Shown in pieces: positions 55,086-64,000 of a stretch of DNA of 64,000 nucleotides. The position numbers and the translations under genes are program-made. The notes beneath the pieces are model-generated. The model ran no database searches. It worked only from the letters and a program-made list of their open reading frames with translations, and was not told where the DNA came from. Within the stretch, counting starts at the first letter, position 1; each line of letters begins with the position of its first letter. Origin of the DNA: Theristus sp. LFF4_11 (lineage: Eukaryota > Nematoda > Chromadorea > Monhysterida > Xyalidae); NCBI GenBank assembly GCA_030248135.1, contig JASANC010002058.1, positions 1 through 64,000 on the forward strand, written 5' to 3'.

Positions 55086-57813
55086 ATGTCCACATTGCTA
55101 TTCGTGTCAATTGTTGTGTTGATTCTGTTTGTTTTCTACGTGCTGAACGTCATTCTCAAGTATCTGAATGCTCAAGAATGCCGTGTGCCCGTCCGCGACA
55201 GCTCGAAAAGTGAGTCGATGTTATCTTCTATTTGAAAAAAAGTTCTTTCACGAAGTTTGCAGTTTTTAGCTGTTGACCGACTCAGTTGCGTGCGAAAGCG
55301 GGACCTTGGGTGCGGGGGGGGGGGCATAGTTGTTCTAGGGGGGGGGGTCCCCAAAAAAATTTCGAATCTATCTCTATCAAACAGATTTTTTCGGCTCAGC
55401 TATTATCTATCAAAAAATTTTCTCAGCCAGCTATCTATCTGAAAATTTTTGTCTTCGAAGACATAAAATGAGTCATTTTTTAACCAAAATTGACCATTTT
55501 TGCTCGTAATTCTTGAAAATTTTGCTAATTTTAGGTAAAATACGCGTTTATACTTGATTTTTAGTGTATTTTTAGCATTATTTTGCTGTTTTTATAGCTT
55601 TTTAGCGTTTTAGCTATCTATCTATCAAATTTCAAAATTTTGACCGCCCCCCCCCCAACGTCACATGGCCCCCCCGCGGCCCCCCCCCAAAATTTTCCAG
55701 CTATCTATCCATCTAGAAAATTTGCTCCAGCTATCTATATCGGCCCCCCCCAACCCCTCGGCTCTGGAACAACTATGAGGGGGGGGGGGGGTGTTTGCCA
55801 AATTTTAGAGGGGGTGTCAGGCAGGTGCCTTCTCGGTTAGGGGGGGTGCACGGACAGAAAATTTTTCTGAGGGGGGTGGGTGCACTGGCAGAAAAATTTC
55901 GTGAGGGGGGTGTACGGGATCGCACGGGTAATACCAAATTTTTGCCTTAGAAAAACACAGAAATTCTTGTAAAATACGGAATATTTTGTGCAAACAAGCT
56001 GCTTGTTTGGTCAGAAACAATAAAATCTATGCAGGGACAGACACAAACGTCAAGAAAAATGCAAAAATTACGGTACTTTTGGAAAAAATTGAGATGAGAT
56101 TGACCACCGTGAGGGGGGGGGTGCGATCCCGTGTTTTCTCGCGGAGGGGGGGGGGGTGGGAGGAGTCTAGTACCCGTGTCGAGGTAAAGGAGGGGAGGGG
56201 GGGGGTACACGGGTATCTGCCCGTGCACGGGCAGGATTTTCGGCTGAGGGGGGGGGGTGGACTCCCCCGCACTTTCGCTACTGGACCGACTGGGCTTGCT
56301 TTCTGGCACACTGATTAGCCACTGTAGTTCAGTTCACTTTGATGATCAAATTGCACGCTTTGTTCTTTCAGTTGAAGAAGAAACACCCTTGTATTCCAAA
56401 GTTTCAAGTGAAGGTGGTGGGGGGGGGGGGGGACACCGGCTGAAAATCTTGGAAAAAATTGTTCGTTTCGTGCCATTTTGCAGTAGGGTTAGCACAGAAA
56501 AAAACAGTTTCTTTTCCGTTTTAAAACCCTTTTTCCCTGGCAATATAAAAAACCGGTTTTTACCAACCCTATTTTGCAGGCCATCATTGGATGGTGGTCA
56601 GTGCGTTTCCAGTCGGTCACTATTGCAACGTTTGCAAGCTGGCGACGTCGCACGGAGCGCAGTGCGACTTCTGCGGTGTCGTGGTCGATCGGGGCTGCTT
56701 GCGCGAGGCAAACAAGCGCTACCGCTGTAAGCAGCTGTCGCAGATCGACGAAGACGAGACGTACAAGATACACCACCATTGGGTAAACGAAAACGTCCTT
56801 GTTTGAGCACTGTGCACATTCTTTGCATGTTGTTTTTTTTATTCCGCAAGGCAAAGATCATAACGAAACACAGAACATTGTTGCAATGTTTGCTTGCAGT
56901 GCTAGATTAAGATTTCGAAGTCATGTGTGGACAATGTATATGTATGGATATGTATGTAAGTACGTCACATTGTTTCTTTCAGCAGACCTCTATGTATTAG
57001 GAATTTAGTATTGCCATCAGCTGCTGAATTTTTATTGTCTGCTGTAAATGGTTTCATTTTCAGAATTCTCTGCCGTTTTTTTTTGACAGACTTCATGTTA
57101 ATCACAATGTTTTTGGGTCATTTTCAGGTGAACGGAAATTTGCCGCCCGGTTGCCTGTGCGCCGTCTGCGAGCAAGTGTGCGGCGACGGGCCCGGTTTGT
57201 TCGCGTCGCTTCATTTCGGAAGAAACGTTTTTGACTTTTGTCGATGTGGATTATGTTCATTGATTGTGCCTTGTTCACCGTTTCTCATGCTCTTGCTGCT
57301 GTTCAAAGTTTCACTGAGCGCCACGAATTCTCGAAACACCTGCACGGCAATCAGTATTTGACCTGTTGACGCGATTCCATTGTGAAGCTTGCTGACCGTC
57401 AGTGAGGACGACACCCTGCAGTCCCCATATATTCAGCCCGTCCGAATACGTATTTCGGTCGGGTTGGGTACGTCACGACAGGCAGTACGGTCAACCGAGG
57501 CCCGGTCAAAGCAGGCCCGGTCGACGTATCCGACCGGCCGTGTCCGTGTGCAAACGAGACCGACGTTGCGAAACGCACCTTTATTACAGTGACTCTGTGT
57601 TCCATTTTTTGCGGTTTTCTACGATTTCGCAACATGGCGCAGGCATCCGCGACCGCCGCTGCGTCTGGTGTCATCGTGCGGTGCACACGGCGTGCGCGTC
57701 GAATCTCGGCCGTCTGTGCGACTACGGCGACGCGCGACGCATCATTGTGCCGCCGACCTGTGTCGTCCTGAAGAAACTCGGATGGAAACACCGTCGGTTG
57801 ACGGTGATCGAGC

Positions 57814-57854
<41 letters not shown>

Positions 57855-60800
57855 TAGGTTTTCAGTTCATCAGTTCTCTTCTTACTGCCTGCTGATTGGC
57901 TGAGTTTCGCCAGCCGTGGTCTGCGCAATACTGTGCGCTTTCTGTGACCGTGTATTGTGGATTTATTCAAACGTGTCCGGACTAAAATGACGTCATTTGC
58001 TTTGAAAACGCCCGTTTGTCAAAGTGCAGGCACTAAAATGTCAGTTTGGTGTGACTGATTCGACATTCACCATTTATTTACGGGAAGAAATCGGCTAAAC
58101 GGACAGTCTGGAGTAGGGTTAGGGGCTTTGAAAAAAATTTTTTTTTATTTTTTTTCGTTTTTAAAAAAAAAAAATTTGGATTTTTTTTTTCAAATTTAAA
58201 AAAAAAATTTGAAAAATTTTTCTTCTACTTTGCTCTGAAAATTCGATTTATGGCATAATTTTTTGAAAGTTCAAACCAAATTTTCTTCCCAACTTCTTTG
58301 TGTGCTTAGGTACATGTCATTATTTGGTCATTTTGACCGACGTACTCCATGTTTTTCGATTTGGATGACTTCTAGAGTCAATTTTTAGCGTTGAAATGAC
58401 TTAACTGAATTGAAATATCGTTTCAGAAATCGTTTTCTTGCAACTTAGAACATGTTTTTTCAGTCGGTAGGCCATGAGATGAACATGATATTTTGTTGAT
58501 TGGCGTATGTTATAGGTCTACAATGGAGTTGTGCGATATATTGTTAAACAATTGGAGCGGAGATGTTGGTTAATACCACATCACACGACCGTTTTTCAGA
58601 TACCCGATAACATGGCCACATGTTAAAACTTGCGTGCTGAGCTAAACTAACGTGTTAAACTTGCGTCTGTCAGTTGCCCGCAACGTGATCGCGAAATCAT
58701 GGTACGTGTTTTCGATACGATGATTTGAAGAGTGGGCTCTCGCCATGTGGCAGATAGCATAGCTGGTTGAACCTGAAAGTAAGTGTCTTGGGGGGGGGGG
58801 CGACCGGGTCGACAGGGGTTGCCGACTTAGCTACAGCAAACAGGAATTTTTGAACACAGTCAAATTTTGGTAATTTTCTAAAGAGGAACAACTAAGAACG
58901 GTTCAATATTCAAGTACACGTCGAAAATTGTCCTGTTTTACTGTTGAAAATGCAACTTTCCCTCTATGAAATGGACATAATTTCAATAAAACACGATTTT
59001 CGCTCTTATAGTTTTCCGGATCGTTCTGAAAATAGTCTAGATGAACTCAGCTCGACGAGACGCTTCGAACAAACCTAACTTGTAAAAAAAATTTTTTTTT
59101 TTAATTTTTTTTTAATTTAAAAAAAAATTCGGATTTTTTTTCCCCTAACCCTAGTCTGGAGTCTGGTTTGCAGTGTACGGCAAGCGCATGTTTGGCGGCA
59201 CATGACGTCATTTCAGTGGGACACGTTTGAAAAAATAGGTCATAGTGGGTCCGCAAAAGCACAGGCAGCTTATGTGAAAGTGAAAGCCACTGTGTTACTC
59301 AGCGATTGCGGTAAACAAAGTGCATGGTGTTCCAAGTGCGGACGAGCAATTTCAGCGCCTGTGTGTCGTTGCGTCAATTCGCATTTATTTGGCGTTCAGG
59401 TGGTGACAATCATGACCAGAAATCACACTCACACTGGAGTCTCTGTCAATAAAACGCACTGCCGAGAAAAAAAACGGTACCTTTCGAAACTTTCAACAAC
59501 AACAAAAAAACCCGCTTGCCGCAGATCGAAATCGACGTCGCCTTGTCGACCATCAAACAGTGGTCGCCAGTGATCGTGGTCGCGAACAGACGCAGCGGCA
59601 ACGGCGATGGCGAACGAGTGCTACACGCATTTCGACGCTTTCTCAATCCGGTGCAGGTTGGTTGGCGGTGTTTATGTGTGTGTGCCGTTTGGCTGGGTAA
59701 AGTCGAGTCGTTGTGCGAAGAGGCCACGCGCAGCGCGCACCCGGTCACGTTTTTTTTTTATCGAGTCCACTGCGAAACACGACGAATACACCAGTGGCAC
59801 GAGTGTCGTGTTTTGGTGCAGCGCAAAATCCCAAAACCTTTTCATTTACCTATCTATATTTTCTTGGTTTTATTTTCGTACCACCATGTCCATCCAGTCC
59901 GTCCATCCATCCATTTTATTTCGCGAACAAGCAGGATACTCCGATAAAAACAGTATGAACAGCATGAAGTTCGGCGACCCAATCAGGTGATCGATCTCGC
60001 CGAAGTACGCCCGGAAGTCGGCCTCCGTTGGTGTCACCTGTTGTCGGGCGTCGCCGAGTTTCGCGTTTTGGTGGCTGGCGGCGACGGCACGATCGGCTGG
60101 GTGCTGTCTGCCGTCGAGCAATTGAATCTGCAGCCGAAGCCGCTCATTGGACTCTTGCCACTCGGCACCGGTGCGTAGTGGTTTTAGATTTTTTTTTGTT
60201 GTTATTGATTTTTTTTGGTGAACTTTTTCATCGGAGAGGATAAATTATCCGATATATATCTTCGTATTATTTCGCTTTTCTATTCAGTTTTGTAGGAGTT
60301 CCTGTGTTTCGTAAAACAAAAGGAGATGAAATGATTTGGTGAAAAGCGTCAAACCAAAGAACCCCGCCAACACACAAATTCGTTTTGACTCGCACCGAGT
60401 TCATTCACAATTCATTTTTGAATAGAGAGACTGTTCTGTTTTCTTCGGCGCTTTTAAGCGTCGTGAAGCATGATCGTGAAGAGTTTCGAAACCTCCAGTG
60501 GGATTCATTCGAACACGCTTCCGTGGACTCTTTAAAAAAGACGGTTTCAATCAGCAAAACCAACCAACCAATCCAAGTCGACCCAATCGGCGCACAGGCA
60601 ACGATCTGAGTCGCTCACTCGGCTGGGGCAGCGGTCATTCGGGCGACGTCGACGCAGCACAGGCCGCCCGCGAACTGATGCAAGCAGTGCCCGTCAATTT
60701 GGACAGGTGAGACAGAATTGACGGAACGCTGCATGAGATAACACGCTTTCGGGCAGTTTTTCTCTGCCTCGTGTCCGTCGCACTGACGAGCCAGGGTGGA

Positions 60801-63664
60801 GGCACTTTTCCACAGGCACAGAGTGTCTTTTCGTTGACTCTGCTGATGATTTTTTGAGGCAATGGGCACAACTGAAGAGACCACCACTGCTGCGGCGTCT
60901 TGTGCGTAGGTCGAAACGCCACTTGTTTGTTGGTTTTTCATTTGGTTAGATTGCAACAGCAATCAAGCGCGAAACACACTCAAACGATCTTCTATACAAA
61001 TACGAACAGTCCTCAAAGCTAAAGCGAGTTAAAGTAGCTGCTTCTTCAGAAAACTTCGGAAAATATTCGGTAATAATTTCTCAGATGGTCAATAAACATT
61101 TGCCCCCGACGGCGATTCGGCATTCGCCAGCCGGACAAAACGCTGCGAATGTCGAATTATTTCTCGGTCGGTGTCGACGCCGCCGTGACGTTGAACTTTC
61201 ACAACACAAGGTGCGCAAAATTTCGACGTTTTATTGTGTTTTTCTTGTTGGTTATAATCTTCGCCAGATTCATTCTCAGAACTGTTTCACGACGCATTCA
61301 TTAATTTGCAGCCAGAAAACCACTGAAATATTGTATTTCAAGTGATGCAATAAGACTCACTCTACCATCTACGAGTATGACATGTTTCATGTTGCAGTGC
61401 TGATGCTTTTTCATGACTGCAGCTTCACAGTGAGTCTTAGCAACTGCTGAACAAAACTTAGCGATTCAGCCCATGGCATGGGTGGAAAAGTTCAGAATGC
61501 AGAAAAAACTGCGTACCTGCGGAGTACGGTATCTACCATATTCGAACTAACTTAACTTGTGAAAGACCGTCACCACGGTCAGCCAATCATCATCTTGGAC
61601 GCTTTTTTTGCAGAGACACCTTGCCGCGCGCCATGTCGAGTCGCTTCATCAACAAGATGCTGTTCTTCACTTACGGCACGGCGGACGTGCTGGAGCGAAC
61701 CTGTGCCGGCCTGTCCAGCAGAATTCAGTTGCTGCTCGATGGCAACCCGGTGGAGTTGCCGGCATTGGAGGGTAAGGGCAGTGTCTCAAGACCGTACACT
61801 TCACTGCTTGTTCTGGTATGTTGCACGTACGTGGTGTGTATCAGATATTATCGGTCGGTTTTGCACATTGTTGTGACAACTGTAAATCAAAAAATAACGA
61901 TCAGCTGATTAGTTGCTTTTGAATTGGACACACTGATTGGTCGAAGCGCTCCGTCACAACAAGCGCTCGATACAGGCAACCAGCGTGCCGTATTCAAAAA
62001 AAACGCCAGAATGCACATGTTCCACGATTCGGCACTGTGGCTGAATTCTGTGCTCTTTCTGACGGAATCGAATGGTAGCGTCATTTGCATTCTCAACAGC
62101 CGAAAAGAGACTCGGCCCTATTTAGGGGACTCGGATCACTTTCCAGTTTTGAATTCCCGCGTTGTTGTTCTTGTTGTTGTTCATGGCCCGGTGAATTCCC
62201 GCGTTGTTGTTCATGGCCCGGTGAATTCACGCGTCATGCAGGACACTGTCTACCTATCTAGGCGCACCTCGAGTTCTCACGACCAAACTGAACGATCACG
62301 CACGCACACACAAACACACAGGCATCGTCGTGTTGAACATCGCGCACTGGGGCGCCGGCGTGCAGCCGTGGACGATGTGCAGCGAGCTGTATTCTGCAGC
62401 GACCGGTCACGAGCATCTGTGCGTCGAGCGGCCTCCACCGTTGCAGCAGTTCGACGATGGAAAGCTCGAGGTGTTCGGCGTGTACTCGTCGTTCCACATC
62501 GCGCAACTGCAGGTGATGCACTCATGGGAGTGTGGGACAGTGGCGGTTTTTTGTTTGTTTGTTTGTTCAATTTTGAGTTCGCTTGAGACAGTCGATTTCG
62601 GTGATACGGTGCATTAGACGATGCGACGTTGCCACTGATGCAGTCGTGTGTCGTTGTTCTATCAATCGTTGCTCTGCTGATTGGCTGCAGCAGCTGATTG
62701 GCCGGAACAATTCACAGAAGCAGCGAATCAGCTATAGTTGATGAGTTCCAACTAATGTTATGGTCAATGTTTCATTGTCGTGGTCTATCGAGTTCATAGA
62801 CGTTGAGAAATCTCGTGTTTCTTCATGATTGTTTTTCATGATTTGATGTCGTAATAACTCTGCTGAACGCTCAGGTTGGCGTTGGCGAGCCGTTCCGCAT
62901 CGGTCAGGCGGAGACCGTCACAATTCGCTGCGTGCAACGCCCAGTCCCGATGCAGTGCGACGGCGAACCGTGGCTGCAGCCGCCCGCTGTCGTGCACGTC
63001 AGACGGCACGGACAGGTGAGACGGGTGCGCACTGCGTTAATTGGTTGATGGCAGCAGCACGCTGATTGGCTGATCACTTTTAGGGCAACTGTTCGTTGAG
63101 AAAACCAATGCGTGTCGTCTTAGCTCCTCACATCGTCACCACCACACCTTTGGTTTTTTTGATTTTTTTTGGTGACGTTGGATTTCTAGAGCAGATTTTG
63201 GGTCTCCGAACTACATGCTGTTCTTAGTTTCATCGGAGTTTCCTGCTTTTTCGCGAAATAAAATGGATGGGTGGATGGTTGAAATGGCTGTTTAGGAAGA
63301 CACGAACTGCAAGTATTGGGCATTAGTGCTTTTTGCTGTGTTTTCGAAGGGAGACGCCGGCCTTCTCCAGTGGGTCTTTCAGTTCGGTTCGCCTAGTCCA
63401 TCCCACCGGCGTTTCGTGTCCATCGGTCATCGACGTCGATTGTACATCAAATGACGCACAATGACAAACGTCTCTCAAAAGTGATATCATCCAATGCTGC
63501 TTTTTGACGCAAAAATCCAGATGTGACGAATGTTTTCCGCATTTCAGGCGCTGCTCCTAGCGAGCCCCGAGCACGCGGCGGTGTCGCCGCATTTGAATTC
63601 ACCTGTTGGATCCGGCAGCCAATCGTCGAGCAGTCCGAAAACCGGTCGGCCGCAGTTTTTCTGA
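55086..63664 (+). CDS. DGKE: Diacylglycerol kinase epsilon
   Basis: Twelve exons read in one frame to 574 residues (human DGKE is 567): 55086-55209, 56580-56782, 57128-57194, 57643-57815, 59525-59656, 59987-60170, 60598-60706, 61085-61210, 61614-61771, 62322-62512, 62875-63015 and 63548-63664. A hydrophobic N-terminal segment ([20 protein letters not shown]) is followed by two C1 zinc-finger domains (HHW...[16 protein letters not shown] near 43-95; HHHW...[12 protein letters not shown] near 106-165). The catalytic domain has [28 protein letters not shown] with the GGDG nucleotide loop near 264-267, and [16 protein letters not shown]. The accessory domain has [32 protein letters not shown] and [13 protein letters not shown]. 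It phosphorylates diacylglycerol, preferably arachidonoyl species, at membranes. Two C1 domains plus a membrane segment are specific to the epsilon class. Introns 1 and 4 hold transposons. Confidence 0.96.
55283..56283. mobile_element. Family D element in DGKE intron 1
   Basis: It starts CAGTTGCGTGCGAAAGCGGG and ends CCCGCACTTTCGCTACTG, with an exact 8-bp duplication gaccgact at 55275-55282 and 56284-56291. A family C element is inserted at 55325-55777. The remaining body is the reverse complement of that seen at 44730-45300. Confidence 0.9.
55325..55777. mobile_element. Family C element nested in family D (DGKE intron 1)
   Basis: It starts CATAGTTGTTCTAGGGG and ends GGCTCTGGAACAACTATG. The flanks are G-runs on both sides, consistent with an 8-G target duplication. 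The body is very similar to 4011-4469 and 51766-53542. Confidence 0.88.
57816..57850 (+). repeat. (GT)n microsatellite forming the exon 4 splice donor of DGKE
   Basis: About 17 GT units begin at the first intron base after exon 4, so the donor GT is part of the microsatellite. Confidence 0.85.
57959..59240. mobile_element. MITE family L, copy 3, split by a family A insertion
   Basis: The left part (57959-58113) starts ttcaaacgtgtccggactaaaatgacgtcat. The right part (59154-59240) ends catgacgtcatttcagtgggacacgtttga. Together they match the copies at 22279-22500 and 36568-36796 in reverse. It lies in DGKE intron 4. Confidence 0.88.
58114..59153 (-). mobile_element. hAT-like MITE, family A copy 5, full length
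   Basis: It starts TAGGGTTAGGGGCTTTG and ends CCCCTAACCCTA, with an exact 8-bp duplication gtctggag at 58106-58113 and 59154-59161. At 1040 bp it is the best-preserved copy. It is inserted in family L copy 3. Confidence 0.95.
62097..62285. mobile_element. MITE family M copy with internal triplication (DGKE intron 9)
   Basis: The block gagactcggccctatttaggggactcggatcactttcc...ttttgaattcccgcg matches the family M centre. The gaattcccgcgttgttgttc / atggcccggt unit is repeated three times, imperfectly, at about 62150-62235. The right end is cctatctaggcgcacctcgagttctcacgacc. Confidence 0.6.
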
Positions 63665-64000
63665 TTTCGTTGTTGTTTTTTTGTGGATGAGAAACTTTCC
63701 CGCTGGCTCCAGAAACCTGATGTTATGAAATTCCCGTTTTTCCTCTTTCCATGTTTTCAAATTTGATCAAGCAGCTCGCAACGAATCGTTGCGGTGCGTT
63801 GTATCGACTGTTTTTCGTTATACTTATTTTCGTCTTCACATTGATTTACTTGCTGTACATTTCAAGAATTGTAAAACTTTAAAAAATCAAGAATTCATGC
63901 CAAATTCATGCTCGATTTATTGCTTGCTTGATATTAGAAAGTCCCATCTATTCTAGCCTTATTTCCGTTGTAAAGGGCGATTTCTGTTTTCTGCAGAATT
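63665..64000. other. Downstream of DGKE, probable 3' untranslated region
   Basis: AT-rich DNA after the DGKE stop with no open frame of note. No canonical aataaa is seen before the window ends, so the polyadenylation site may lie beyond. Confidence 0.4.

Noticed and set aside
61924..62586. 220-codon open frame on the + strand
   Set aside because: It covers a family M element and DGKE exon 10 in a different frame. The DGKE frame is supported by motifs and phase.
1..64000. CRISPR arrays, operons, ribosome binding sites
   Set aside because: The split genes and splice signals show eukaryotic DNA; the direct repeats found are tandem satellites without spacers.

Overview
The window is animal nuclear DNA. 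Genes are split into short exons by introns with GT/AG borders and strong pyrimidine-TTTCAG acceptors. Nine protein-coding genes can be assembled exon by exon, and most run in frame to a stop. The protein set (a cycle/BMAL-type bHLH-PAS factor, a nematode-style carbohydrate sulfotransferase, a globin with a long disordered N-terminus, a GPI-type Ly6 protein) and the acceptor style suggest an invertebrate, probably an ecdysozoan and perhaps a nematode. That placement is inference.

Layout: 1-7.7 kb is repeat-rich with no convincing gene. 7.8-13.4 kb (+) holds the bHLH-PAS gene. 16.1-20.7 kb (+) is a tiny secreted-protein gene whose first intron carries a three-level transposon nest. 21.3-23.6 kb (-) is the sulfotransferase. 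24.8-27.6 kb (+) is a homocysteine S-methyltransferase-type enzyme, followed by a HAD-family phosphatase-like protein (28.3-30.4 kb, +). 34.8-39.1 kb (+) is the globin-domain gene, tail to tail with CIAO1 (40.9-44.7 kb, -). 46.6-47.3 kb (+) is the Ly6-type gene. 55.1-63.7 kb (+) is a complete diacylglycerol kinase epsilon (12 exons, 574 residues).

The genes are unrelated housekeeping or signalling genes: circadian/PAS transcription, Fe-S protein assembly, methyl transfer, lipid signalling. I see no operon or shared pathway.

The outstanding feature is the mobile DNA. At least six families of short non-autonomous elements end in TAGGG... or CAGTA... inverted repeats, and most give exact 8-bp target duplications, as expected for hAT-type DNA transposons. 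They have inserted into one another repeatedly, giving a Russian-doll block at 49.7-55.0 kb just upstream of DGKE. A mariner-type element (TA target), a tRNA-derived SINE at a CIAO1 splice donor, and several further short inverted-repeat families complete the picture.
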